Positions 15,001-21,760 of a stretch of DNA of 64,000 bases are shown one piece after another. Numbering within the stretch: the stretch's first letter is position 1; every line of letters begins with the position of its first letter. This DNA comes from Pterobdella sp. o SKG-2022 (taxonomy: Eukaryota > Annelida > Clitellata > Hirudinida > Piscicolidae). The translations under genes were made by a program, and so were the position numbers. The stretch covers positions 19,548,589 through 19,612,588 of the forward strand of contig OZ038320.1 in the NCBI GenBank assembly GCA_964035795.1, written 5' to 3'. The notes under the pieces were generated by a model, which did not search any database, was not told the origin of the DNA, and worked only from the letters and a program-made list of their open reading frames with translations.

Positions 15001-17510
15001 CTAAATCTACGCCAACAGTTACTACTGTAGAAACAACAACGCCAACTACAATTTCTGTAACAACAACTTCATTGGCTACAGCTACAACAGTTTCGACAAC
15101 GATTGCAACATCAACGCAAACAACAACTGTTATTATGACAACAACGACAGAAATGTTGTCTAAATCTACGCCAACAGTTACTACTGTAGAAACAACAACG
15201 CCAACTACAATTTCTGTAACAACAACTTCATTGGCTACAGCTACAACAGTTTCGACAACGATTGCAACATCAACGCAAACAACAACTGTTATTATGACAA
15301 CAACGACAGAAATGTTGTCTAAATCTACGCCAACAGTTACTACTGTAGAAACAACAACGCCAACTACAATAACTGTAACAACAACTTCATTGGCTACAGC
15401 TACAACAGTTTCGACAACGATTGCAACATCAACGCAAACAACAACTGTTTTTATGACAACAACGACAGAAATGTTGTCTAAATCTACGCCAACAGTTACT
15501 ACTGTAGAAACAACAACGCCAACTACAATAACTGTAAGAACAACTTCATTGGCTACAGCTACAACAGTTTCGACAACGATTGCAACATCAACGCAAACAA
15601 CAACTGTTATTATGACAACAACGACAGAAATGTTGTCTAAATCTACGCCAACAGTTACTACTGTAGAAACAACAACGCCAACTACAATAACTGTAACAAC
15701 AACTTCATTGGCTACAGCTACAACAATTTCGACAACGATTGCAACATCAACGCAAACAACAACTGTTATTATGACAACAAAGACAGAAATGTTGTCTAAA
15801 TCTACGCCAACAGTTACTACTGTAGAAACAACAACGCCAACTACAATTTCTGTAACAACAACTTCATTGGCTACAGCTACAACAGTTTCGACAACGATTG
15901 CAACATCAACGCAAACAACAACTGTTATTATGACAACAACGACAGAAATGTTGTCTAAATCTACGCCAACAGTTACTACTGTAGAAACAACAACGCCAAC
16001 TACAATTTCTGTAACAACAACTTCATTGGCTACAGCTACAACAGTTTCGACAACGATTGCAACATCAACGCAAACAACAACAGTTATTATGACAACAACG
16101 ACAGAAAAATTGTCTAAATCTACGCCAACAGTTACTACTGTAGAAACAACAACGCCAACTACAATAACTGTAACAACAACTTCATTGGCTACAGCTACAA
16201 CAGTTTCGACAGCGATTGCAACATCAACGCAAACAACAACTGTTATTATGACAACATCGACAGAAATGTTGTCTAAATCTACGCCAACAGTTACTACTGT
16301 AGAAACAACAACGCCAACTACAATAACTGTAACAACAACTTCATTGGCTACAGCTACAACAGTTTCGACAGCGATTGCAACATCAACGCAAACAACAACT
16401 GTTATTATGACAACAACGACAGAAATGTTGTCTAAATCTACGCCAACAGTTACTACTGTAGAAACAACAACGCCAACTACAATAACTGTAACAACAACTT
16501 CATTGGCTACAGCTACAACAATTTCGACAACGATTGCAACATCAACGCAAACAACAACTGTTATTATGACAACAAAGACAGAAATGTTGTCTAAATCTAC
16601 GCCAACAGTTACTACTGTAGAAACAACAACGCCAACTACAATAACTGTAACAACAACTTCATTGGCTACAGCTACAACAGTTTCGACAACGATTGCAACA
16701 TCAACGCAAACAACAACTGTTTTTATGACAACAACGACAGAAATGTTGTCTAAATCTACGCCAACAGTTACTACTGTAGAAACAACAACGCCAACTACAA
16801 TTTCTGTAACAACAACTTCATTGGCTACAGCTACAACAGTTTCGACAACGATTGCAACATCAACGCAAACAACAACAGTTATTATGACAACAACGACAGA
16901 AAAATTGTCTAAATCTACGCCAACAGTTACTACTGTAGAAACAACAACGCCAACTACAATAACTGTAACAACAACTTCATTGGCTACAGCTACAACAGTT
17001 TCGACAGCGATTGCAACATCAACGCAAACAACAACTGTTATTATGACAACAACGACAGAAATGTTGTCTAAATCTACGCCAACAGTTACTACTGTAGAAA
17101 CAACAACGCCAACTACAATAACTGTAACAACAACTTCATTGGCTACAGCTACAACAGTTTCGACAACGATTGCAACATCAACGCAAACAACAACTGTTAT
17201 TATGACAACAACGACAGAAATGTTGTCTAAATCTACGCCAACAATTACTACTGTAGAAACAACAACGCCAACTACAATAACTGTAACAACAACTTCATTG
17301 GCTACAGCTACAACAGTTTCGACAACGATTGCAACATCAACGCAAACAACAACTGTTATTATGAGTTTGTTTTATAGAAGATTCAACAAAATAAATAATC
17401 CGCTAGGGTGCACTGAATCTCGTAATATTATTTCTATAGAATCTTTTCAATTGGAATCTTTTGAACTAATACGTGTTCAAGCTTTAATTAATTTTTCAAA
17501 CTTTTATTAA
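1..17510 (+). CDS. Giant Thr-rich mucin-like repeat ORF, 5'-partial
   Basis: One + frame is open from the window edge to a TAA at 17508-17510. From the first ATG in the window (30) it encodes 5826 residues: 109 repeats of 53 residues, then a 49-residue unique tail. Each consensus repeat has 27 Thr, 5 Ser and 2 Pro, no Cys, Gly, Asn or Trp, and alternating Val/Ile/Thr runs such as TTITVTTT. This composition is typical of heavily O-glycosylated mucin or adhesin stalk regions. Thr is coded by ACA (16), ACG (5) and ACT (6), never ACC, in the consensus unit. The tail (from MSLFYRRFN, 17361 on) has no membrane segment, GPI signal or known domain and looks like AT-rich flank, so the true 3' end may be spliced or the tail may be read-through. 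The 5' end, signal peptide and any promoter lie outside the window. The frame is certain; that it is an expressed protein is inference. Confidence 0.6.
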   Translation, partial: TSTQTTTVIMTTTTEMLSKSTPTVTTVETTTPTTITVTTTSLATATTVSTTIATSTQTTTVIMTTTTEMLSKSTPTVTTVETTTPTTITVTTTLLATATTVSTTIATSTQTTTVIMTTTTEMMSKSTPTVTTVETTTPTTITVRTTSLATATTVSTTIATSTQTTTVIMTTTTEMLSKSTPTVTTVETTTPTTITVTTTSLATATTVSTTIATSTQTTTVIMTTTTEMLSKSTPTVTTVETTTPTTITVTTTLLATATTVSTTIATSTQTTTVIMTTTTEMLSKSTPTVTTVETTTPTTITVTTTSLATATTVSTTIATSTQTTTVIMTTTTEMLSKSTPTVTTVETTTPTTITVTTTSLATATTVSTTIATSTQTTTVIMTTTIEMLSKSTPTVTTVETTTPTTITVTTTSLATATTVSTTIATSTQTTTVIMTTTTEMLSKSTPTVTTVETTTPTTITVTTTSLATATTVSTTIATSTQTTTVIMTTTTEMLSKSTPTVTTVETTTPTTISVTTTSLATATTVSTTIATSTQTTTVIMTTTTEMLSKSTPTVTTVETTTPTTISVTTTSLATATTVSTTIATLTQTTTVIMTTTTEMLSKSTPTVTTVETTTPTTITVTTTSLATATTVSTTIATLTQTTTVIMTTTTEMLSKSTPTVTTVETTTPTTITVTTTSLATATTVSTTIATSTQTTTVIMTTTTEMLSKFTPTVTTVETTTPTTISVTTTSLATATTVSTTIATSTQTTTVIMTTTTEMLSKSTPTVTTVETTTPTTITVRTTSLATATTVSTTIATSTQTTTVIMTTTTEMLSKSTPTVTTVETTTPTTISVTTTSLATATTVSTTIATSTQTTTVIMTTTTEMLSKSTPTVTTVETTTPTTISVTTTSLATATTVSTTIATSTQTTTVIMTTTTEMLSKSTPTVTTVETTTPTTITVTTTSLATATTVSTTIATSTQTTTVIMTTTTEMLSKSTPTVTTVETTTPTTITVTTTSLATATTVSTTIATSTQTTTVIMTTTTEMLSKSTPTVTTVETTTPTTISVTTTSLATATTVSTTIATSTQTTTVIMTTTTEMLSKSTPTVTTVETTTPTTITVTTTSLATATTVSTTIATSTQTTTVIMTTTTEMLSKSTPTVTTVETTTPTTISVTTTSLATATTVSTTIATSTQTTTVIMTTTTEMLSKSTPTVTTVETTTPTTISVTTTSLATATTVSTTIATSTQTTTVIMTLTIEMLSKSTPTVTTVETTTPTTITVTTTSLATATTVSTTIATSTQTTTVIMTTTTEMLSKSTPTVTTVETTTPTTITVTTTSLATATTVSTTIATSTQTTTVIMTTTTEMLSKSTPTVTTVETTTPTTITVTTTSLATATTVSTTIATSTQTTTVIMTTTTEMLSKSTPTVTTVETTTPTTITVTTTSLATATTVSTTIATSTQTTTVIMTTTTEMLSKSTPTVTTVETTTPTTITVTTTSLATATTVSTTIATSTQTTTVIMTTTTEMLSKSTPTVTTVETTTPTTISVTTTSLATATTVSTTIATSTQTTTVIMTTTTEMLSKSTPTVTTVETTTPTTITVTTTSLATATTVSTTIATSTQTTTVIMTTTTEMLSKSTPTVTTVETTTPTTITVTTTSLATATTVSTTIATSTQTTTVIMTTTTEMLSKSTPTVTTVETTTPTTITVTTTSLATATTVSTTIATSTQTTTVIMTTTTEMLSKSTPTVTTVETTTPTTITVTTTSLATATTVSTTIATSTQTTTVIMTTTTEMLSKSTPTVTTVETTTPTTITVTTTSLATATTVSTTIATSTQTTTVIMTTTTEMLSKSTPTVTTVETTTPTTITVTTTSLATATTVSTTIATSTQTTTVIMTTTTEMLSKSTPTVTTVETTTPTTITVTTTSLATATTVSTTIATSTQTTTVIMTTTTEMLSKSTPTVTTVETTTPTTITVTTTSLATATTVSTTIATSTQTTTVIMTTTTEMLSKSTPTVTTVETTTPTTITVTTTSLATATTVSTTIATSTQTTTVIMTTTTEMLSKSTPTVTTVETTTPTTITVTTTSLATATTVSTTIATSTQTTTVIVTTTTEMLSKSTPTVTTVETTTPTTITVTTTSLATATTVSTTIATSTQTTTVIMTTTTEMLSKSTPTVTTVETTTPTTISVTTTSLATATTVSTTIATSTQTTTVIMTTTTEKLSKSTPTVTTVETTTPTTITVTTTSLATATTVSTTIATSTQTTTVIMTTTTEMLSKSTPTVTTVETTTPTTITVTTTSLATATTVSTTIATSTQTTTVIMTTTTEMLSKSTPTVTTVETTTPTTITVTTTSLATATTVSTTIATSTQTTTVIVTTTTEMLSKSTPTVTTVETTTPTTITVRTTSLATATTVSTTIATSTQTTTVIMTTTTEMLSKSTPTVTTVETTTPTTITVTTTSLATATTVSTTIATSTQTTTVIMTTTTEMLSKSTPTVTTVETTTPTTITVTTTSLATATTVSTTIATSTQTTTVIVTTTTEMLSKSTPTVTTVETTTPTTITVTTTSLATATTVSTTIATSTQTTTVIMTTTTEMLSKSTPTVTTVETTTPTTISVTTTSLATATTVSTTIATSTQTTTVIMTTTTEKLSKSTPTVTTVETTTPTTITVTTTSLATATTVSTTIATSTQTTTVIMTTTTEMLSKSTPTVTTVETTTPTTITVTTTSLATATTVSTTIATSTQTTTVIMTTTTEMLSKSTPTVTTVETTTPTTITVTTTSLATATTVSTTIATSTQTTTVIMTTTTEMLSKSTPTVTTVETTTPTTITVTTTSLATATTVSTTIATSTQTTTVFTTTTTEMLSKSTPTVTTVETTTPTTITVTTTSLATATTVSTTIATSTQTTTVIMTTTTEMLSKSTPTVTTVETTTPTTITVTTTSLATATTVSTAIATSTQTTTVIMTTTTEMLSKSTPTVTTVETTTPTTITVTTTSLATATTVSTTIATSTQTTTVIVTTTTEMLSKSTPTVTTVETTTPTTITVTTTSLATATTVSTTIATSTQTTTVIMTTTTEMLSKSTPTVTTVETTTPTTITVTTTSLATATTVSTTIATSTQTTTVIMTTTTEMLSKSTPTVTTVETTTPTTITVTTTSLATATTISTTIATSTQTTTVIMTTKTEMLSKSTPTVTTVETTTPTTITVTTTSLATATTVSTTIATSTQTTTVIMTTTTEMLSKSTPTVTTVETTTPTTISVTTTSLATATTVSTTIATSTQTTTVIMTTTTEMLSKSTPTVTTVETTTPTTITVTTTSLATATTVSTTIATSTQTTTVIMTTTTEMLSKSTPTVTTVETTTPTTISVTTTSLATATTVSTTIATSTQTTTVIMTTTTEMLSKSTPTVTTVETTTPTTISVTTTSLATATTVSTTIATSTQTTTVIMTTTTEMLSKSTPTVTTVETTTPTTISVTTTSLATATTVSTTIATSTQTTTVIMTTTTEMLSKSTPTVTTIETTTPTTITVRTTSLATATTVSTTIATSTQTTTVIMTTTTEMLSKSTPTVTTVETTTPTTITVTTTSLATATTVSTTIATSTQTTTVIMTTTTEMLSKSTPTVTTVETTTPTTITVTTTSLATATTVSTTIATSTQTTTVIMTTTTEMLSKSTPTVTTVETTTPTTISVTTTSLATATTVSTTIATSTQTTTVIMTTTTEKLSKSTPTVTTVETTTPTTITVTTTSLATATTVSTTIATSTQTTTVIMTTTTEMLSKSTPTVTTVETTTPTTISVTTTSLATATTVSTTIATSTQTTTVIMTTTTEKLSKSTPTVTTVETTTPTTITVTTTSLATATTVSTAIATSTQTTTVIMTTTTEMLSKSTPTVTTVETTTPTTITVTTTSLATATTVSTTIATSTQTTTVIVTTTTEMLSKSTPTVTTVETTTPTTITVTTTSLATATTVSTTIATSTQTTTVIMTTKTEMLSKSTPTVTTVETTTPTTISVTTTSLATATTVSTTIATSTQTTTVIMTTTTEMLSKSTPTVTTVETTTPTTITVTTTSLATATTISTTIATSTQTTTVIMTTKTEMLSKSTPTVTTVETTTPTTITVTTTSLATATTVSTTIATSTQTTTVIMTTTTEMLSKSTPTVTTVETTTPTTISVTTTSLATATTVSTTIATSTQTTTVIMTTTTEKLSKSTPTVTTVETTTPTTITVTTTSLATATTVSTTIATSTQTTTVIMTTTTEMLSKSTPTVTTVETTTPTTISVTTTSLATATTVSTTIATSTQTTTVIMTTTTEKLSKSTPTVTTVETTTPTTITVTTTSLATATTVSTAIATSTQTTTVIMTTTTEMLSKSTPTVTTVETTTPTTITVTTTSLATATTVSTTIATSTQTTTVIVTTTTEMLSKSTPTVTTVETTTPTTITVTTTSLATATTVSTTIATSTQTTTVIMTTTTEMLSKSTPTVTTVETTTPTTITVTTTSLATATTVSTTIATSTQTTTVIMTTTTEMLSKSTPTVTTVETTTPTTITVTTTSLATATTISTTIATSTQTTTVIMTTKTEMLSKSTPTVTTVETTTPTTISVTTTSLATATTVSTTIATSTQTTTVIMTTTTEMLSKSTPTVTTVETTTPTTITVRTTSLATATTVSTTIATSTQTTTVIMTTTTEMLSKSTPTVTTVETTTPTTISVTTTSLATATTVSTTIATSTQTTTVIMTTTTEMLSKSTPTVTTVETTTPTTITVTTTSLATATTVSTTIATSTQTTTVIVTTTTEMLSKSTPTVTTVETTTPTTITVTTTSLATATTVSTTIATSTQTTTVIMTTTTEMLSKSTPTVTTVETTTPTTITVTTTSLATATTVSTTIATSTQTTTVIMTTTTEMLSKSTPTVTTVETTTPTTITVTTTSLATATTISTTIATSTQTTTVIMTTKTEMLSKSTPTVTTVETTTPTTISVTTTSLATATTVSTTIATSTQTTTVIMTTTTEMLSKSTPTVTTVETTTPTTITVRTTSLATATTVSTTIATSTQTTTVIMTTTTEMLSKSTPTVTTVETTTPTTISVTTTSLATATTVSTTIATSTQTTTVIMTTTTEMLSKSTPTVTTVETTTPTTISVTTTSLATATTVSTTIATSTQTTTVIMTTTTEMLSKSTPTVTTVETTTPTTITVTTTSLATATTVSTTIATSTQTTTVFMTTTTEMLSKSTPTVTTVETTTPTTITVRTTSLATATTVSTTIATSTQTTTVIMTTTTEMLSKSTPTVTTVETTTPTTITVTTTSLATATTISTTIATSTQTTTVIMTTKTEMLSKSTPTVTTVETTTPTTISVTTTSLATATTVSTTIATSTQTTTVIMTTTTEMLSKSTPTVTTVETTTPTTISVTTTSLATATTVSTTIATSTQTTTVIMTTTTEKLSKSTPTVTTVETTTPTTITVTTTSLATATTVSTAIATSTQTTTVIMTTSTEMLSKSTPTVTTVETTTPTTITVTTTSLATATTVSTAIATSTQTTTVIMTTTTEMLSKSTPTVTTVETTTPTTITVTTTSLATATTISTTIATSTQTTTVIMTTKTEMLSKSTPTVTTVETTTPTTITVTTTSLATATTVSTTIATSTQTTTVFMTTTTEMLSKSTPTVTTVETTTPTTISVTTTSLATATTVSTTIATSTQTTTVIMTTTTEKLSKSTPTVTTVETTTPTTITVTTTSLATATTVSTAIATSTQTTTVIMTTTTEMLSKSTPTVTTVETTTPTTITVTTTSLATATTVSTTIATSTQTTTVIMTTTTEMLSKSTPTITTVETTTPTTITVTTTSLATATTVSTTIATSTQTTTVIMSLFYRRFNKINNPLGCTESRNIISIESFQLESFELIRVQALINFSNFY
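6231..8000 (+). repeat. 8-unit duplicated block inside the array
   Basis: A run of diagnostic variants recurs exactly 1272 bp (8 units) apart. GTG replaces ATG at the start of a unit at 6231 and 7503. A unit with ATT TCT (Ile-Ser) follows. Then comes a unit with AAA for ATG (GluLysLeuSerLys) at 6567 and 7839, each preceded by the silent change ACA GTT. This shows multi-unit duplication rather than independent mutation. Confidence 0.85.
10861..13240 (+). repeat. 9-unit duplicated block inside the array
   Basis: Variants recur 1431 bp (9 units) apart. AAA-for-ATG (Lys) units lie at 11019 and 11337 and again at 12450 and 12768. The GCG (Ala) change is at 11442 and 12873. GTG (Val) is at 11637 and 13068. 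A silent TCT TTG variant follows each GTG by about 90 bp. The same Ala-then-Val pair, 195 bp apart, also occurs at 8739/8934. Confidence 0.85.
13068..15900 (+). repeat. 7-unit higher-order repeat inside the array
   Basis: Several markers recur at 1113 bp (7 units): GTG units at 13068 and 14181; AAG (Lys in MTTKTE) at 13554, 14667 and 15780; AGA (Arg) at 13788 and 14901. The AAG units are normally preceded by an ATT-for-GTT change (Ile in ATTISTT). The block order Val, silent TCT TTG, Ile/Lys pair, Ile-Ser, Arg is kept, which defines a young higher-order repeat. Confidence 0.85.
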
Positions 17511-17601
17511 ATCTTTTCAACATTAATTTTTTTTATACAAAAACCTGCTGAATTTATATATTAATTTTTTAATATTAAAAAAACAATTTTAATATAAATG
17601 A

Positions 17602-17607
17602 AATAAA
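17602..17607 (+). promoter_or_regulatory. Possible polyadenylation signal (AATAAA)
   Basis: AATAAA lies 92 bp after the stop of the threonine-repeat frame and is the nearest such hexamer downstream. In sequence this AT-rich the hexamer is common by chance, so it supports an mRNA end only weakly. Confidence 0.3.
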
Positions 17608-18025
17608 AATGGATTTTATTGAACTATAAATAATTTTAGTTCGATTGCAAAAAAATCAAAAAATGTATAAAACTTCAATCTTTAAAGCATTTGTTTTAAA
17701 ATTGAATTTTTTGGAAAAAAACTTTTTGCGTTTATAATAAAGTGTTAAATTGTTTTTCCATCACTTTTCCTCTCCGAGACCGTCAAAACATTATTAACTA
17801 ACAAAGCGAAAAAGTATTGCTGCCAAAAAATTTGTATAAAAGTCGAACGGTTTTTCATAATAACTCAGTATTATATATATTGATAAAGATATACAAAGTT
17901 TTTGCTCAAAGCATCATGCTTTTTGGTTGCAGCACGTAAGTTAGGCATAAAGGAATGGTAATATCATTGGTTAATTTTAACCGAAGAATAATTTATCATG
18001 GATTTAGGATTTTCTGGTCAAACGC

Positions 18026-18226
18026 ATGATAACAGAAACCGTAAATGCTCTGGTTGAACCAGGCTCTCAAGTCGTGACAAGGCGACGCTGGCAAATGTTA
18101 GGCCATATTCTGCTCAAGCCAAACTTCCATCAAATGCCTCGAAACGAAAAATGCAAAGCGTAGAAGACCCAGCATCATGGAAACTGGAGGAAAGCCGTAC
18201 ATCGGCGAACAAAGAGCTTTGAATAT
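18026..18226 (+). pseudogene. Decayed C-terminal tail of a non-LTR reverse transcriptase
   Basis: A + frame from 18026 reads into TRRRWQMLGHIL, stops at TAG 18161-18163, and continues in the same frame as NWRKAVHRRTKSF. The order RRRW-x3-GH-x-L, then Lys/Arg-rich, then a WR(K/R)xV motif, resembles the extreme C-terminus of many LINE-type reverse transcriptases. An ATAC microsatellite follows 80 bp later. The fragment is short and has an internal stop, so it is a dead 3' remnant at most. It stands out from its flanks by higher GC. Confidence 0.4.
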
Positions 18227-18302
18227 ATTTGCACATTCTTTTTTGTCTTTTTTGAGACTTTTAATGTTTTCTTTGTGAACTCTTATAAATAATAATATAT
18301 TT

Positions 18303-18510
18303 ATACATACATACATACATACATACATACATACATACATACATACATACATACATACATACATACATACATACATACATACATACATACATACATACAT
18401 ACATACATACATACATACATACATACATACATACATACATACATACATACATACATACATACATACATACATACATACATACATAAATACATACATACAT
18501 ACATACATAC
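18303..18510. repeat. (ATAC)n microsatellite
   Basis: About 52 tandem ATAC/CATA tetramers with a single interruption (CATAAATAC near 18485). The open frames on the minus strand that read Met-Tyr-Val-Cys repeats are an artefact of this simple repeat. Confidence 0.97.
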
Positions 18511-21500
18511 GAGTCAAAAGGTATTCATAGGTTAGTTTGATATAAATTTTGATTTCGTAAAGTCTATAAGTTTTAACTTACATGGGCATCACTAACCGAT
18601 TAATTTTCTATGTTGATTTAAAATATTGGATCAATTTATTTGAAGATTTTTTTTCCTTATAATGCTTCAATAATATTTTTGCGCCATTACAAAAGAAAAG
18701 CCATTAAATACAGAGCCAATTACAAGAAAACAATGATATTTCCCTACGATATGATTGCGGGTAGAAGAGGTCTATGTAAAAAACTTGATAAAAAAAATCA
18801 ATTATGAAGATTAGTTTTAGAAAAAAAATAAAGCAACTGCAAATATATTATTGAAGCTCAACATAAAATGGAAAAAAGAGGAATGAAATCAATGGTGGAA
18901 GTTTTGTTGAAATCTGGCAGAAAATCTAACAAATTGAGACGTCAAGTAAAAAAAATTTTCAAAGCAAAAATACTTAAGAGTTGTCAATCAAAACTTACAA
19001 ACAAATAATTGAGGTGAGACTAAAAATACAAAACGATTAAGCATCAAAAAATGGTAAACTAAAAGCAGATTACACGTAGATGGATGATAAAAAGATAAAG
19101 AAGATATAAGCTTGGGAAATGCTTATAGCTACAAAGCAACAATTAGATAGTTTTTTGAAGTATAAGTTGAATAGTTGCAAATTTTGAATATTTTCAAAAT
19201 TTCAATGTTTTTTAAACGAACTAAATTGTACTTTTTTGTTATTTCGAAGGATTTTCTCTAGCAGTAATTCATTTGAAGTCGTTAAAAAAACATAAATTAT
19301 TCATAAACTCAGAAAAAGTCTCTTTCATTATTGCTTATCCATAAAATAAAGAAACATTTTTCCCAGTTAATCTCAATATTCAAAGACTTTTCTCCACAAG
19401 TGAGGCTCAAACACTCATAGGGCATCAAGAGAAGAGAAGTTGTTGAGCATATTCACTATCTGATTCAGTTTTCATCTTTTATGAGTTTTCAAAAGAAATA
19501 AAAAAATTTAATGAAAATTGAACGTAAAAAAAGATTGTTTTAAAAGAAGCAGGCACTTTGAATAGAAAGCAAGCATTAAATCTCAGTTAACATTCTCTTC
19601 TTTCTCGTTCGTAATTTTGCAAACTGAGACTTCAAAAAGAAGGCTTTGTATGAATAGAAAGATGTCACAAACGCCATCAAATAACAATAACCCCCCAAAA
19701 AAGCTTTGCCATTGGAGAGTACTTCAAGCAACTTATGATTGTTAAAACACTTTACCTTTACAAGCTATTTATTTTTTAGTTAAATGCTACTTTTAAAAAA
19801 AGTTGTTTTCTCAAAGAAAAGTCATTCGCATTTAAAATTCACTTTCATGAACTAGATTCCATTACCTTTTTTAAAGTATTCAATAAACAAAATTAGAATA
19901 AATGATACCGCATATGAGAGAATATGGAAAACGAATTTAGAGCAAGAATTTCCATTGAAATAATTATATTAAAGATACTTTCTTTCAATAACGACTGGAA
20001 TAACAAAATTATTTTGGTATGCTCATAAAACGCACTAAAATGTCCAAGAATGTCACAGCATATGTTTGAGCACAATTTTGAATGATTGTAAAGTATTCTT
20101 GAATTTAATCGTCAGTATCTTTTCAAAACTATTCTTAATCACAATTAAAACCGCCATCAATTAATTCAACTCTGCTACACAAAAACATTCATCAACGCCA
20201 AGTCTTTTTCCCAGAGAAATTAGTTTCAACCAGAGCCAAAACAACCAATATTATTAATATGCAATACCCAGTTGCTGACTGAGTTTTTCAGACAAGCTTG
20301 AAATCAATGAGAGTTATTCTTTTAGGATGCTATAAACCAACTTAAATTTTTTGATTGATTATGAAAAAAATTCATGGGTGCAACTTGAATAGAAAAAAGA
20401 TAATAAAATGAAGGTTGAGAAACAAGCGATGAAGTTGAAAAGGCTGCTTTGTGGAGCTGTTATTGGAAAGGAAAAGATCTGGAAAAGCCTTTAAATATTT
20501 TGATGGAGTGGAGGTTTTATAGATAAAAAGAATGACTATGTTTGAGCTTTGTGATCTCTGCGTAAGTGGTAAAAAATGCAAGCACAAAAATAGTTATCAA
20601 CTTGAAAAAAAATTCAATAAATAAACATTCCTAATGAAAATTAAAAATTTAAGAAATAAAGCATCCAATTGGCAAAAAAATGATTTTTTTAAAGAAAGTA
20701 TAATTGACAGTTCTGACAAGTCAAAGAGGAAATTTTGTACACAAAATGTTGACATGAAATTTGAATAATTTTCAAAAATTTTTTTTATAAAGAAATTTCG
20801 ATAAATTTTTTTTTTCAAACCTACTCAAAGTTTGTAAAACATATAGAATTTTGATGGAAATTTTTGATATAAAAAAAGTTTTAGTTTTTATAAAAGATTT
20901 TGAAAAAATATATCTGTTAATGGTAAAATTGACAGTGTCATTTAAAACAAAATCATTTATTTAGAATATATTTTATGTGAAAACTTGAAAAAACAAAAAA
21001 ATTTATGATAAATTATCTAAAGGTATTATCAACTTGAAATAAATAAAACATTGAAATACTTATAGAAACTCTAGATGACTATTTAGTTGCTCCTTCACTT
21101 TTGCAGACACCAAGCCCCGATAGAGAAGTTAAATTACATAATGATTTTGGGATATATAAGTGGAATTGAATGTAATAAAAAACATATTCCAAATATTTTG
21201 AATAGAAACTATACGTTAATGGTAGTAAAAGTGAACCATCTCTTACAACTGGCTTTGGAGAAGGGTTAAGGTTTCATGGGTGACTTGAATGTGCAAGCGC
21301 AAAGTTGATTGTGCAAATTAAAATATTAAATAGTGTATTTTCAAAAAACTTAATTTTTCATATTATTATGTTTGTTTTAGTGCAAAGACTTCATACAAGC
21401 GAGTGTCCTATAGACTGTGATGTCTACACAAGCGAGCCTCCAATTGATTGGAGAGTGGTTCTTTCAAATACTTTGCCACGCAATGAAGCCATCAAAATTT

Positions 21501-21690
21501 CAATAAAATTTTCTTTCTATAAATTTCATGAAATACATCAACTCAGTTCAGATTTATTCTATTAAACAAACTCAAGTTATTTATCTTAACCAAACTTCAA
21601 TCAATTTGACTTGCACATGCGCTGGTAGAAAAGGTATTAAATAATTGAAAAGGTTTTAACCAGCTTGAAATACTATCATTATTTCAGTAT

Positions 21691-21760
21691 GATGAAGTAC
21701 AATAGCCTGAATCTCAAAGTGTCATCTAATTAATACTTTGTGTTTGTTGCTCTTACTTTA
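21691..21760 (+). mobile_element. Fragment of a short dispersed repeat (MITE-like), copy 1
   Basis: It has two parts. The 23 bp at 21691-21713 are the reverse complement of 24344-24366 with about two mismatches. The 40 bp at 21721-21760 match 24304-24343 directly at 35 of 40 positions, including the shared core TACTTTGTGTTTGTTG. Together the two copies suggest a small non-autonomous element with inverted ends of which each copy keeps a different part. No coding capacity is present. Confidence 0.45.

Larger units (their letters stand above)
1..17360 (+). repeat. 159-bp tandem repeat array, at least 109 units
   Basis: From 30 to 17360 there are exactly 109 head-to-tail copies of a 159-bp unit (17331 bp). 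Bases 1-29 are the end of one more copy, so the array runs past the left edge. Every copy I read is the same length and I saw no indel. Copies differ by scattered point changes, many shared between copies. The unit is about 38% GC against 25-30% in the flanks. The + strand is rich in A and C with ACA/ACG/ACT triplets. The array ends abruptly at 17360 after a complete unit. This can be read as a coding mucin-type repeat or as a giant minisatellite that happens to be open; the sequence alone does not decide. Confidence 0.98.

Noticed and set aside
1..17360. A CRISPR array or a bacterial repeat protein
   Set aside because: There are no spacers (units are contiguous), and the window has spliced animal genes.
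18098..18517. Minus-strand frames with Met-Tyr-Val-Cys repeats
   Set aside because: They are translations of the ATAC microsatellite in several frames, not proteins.
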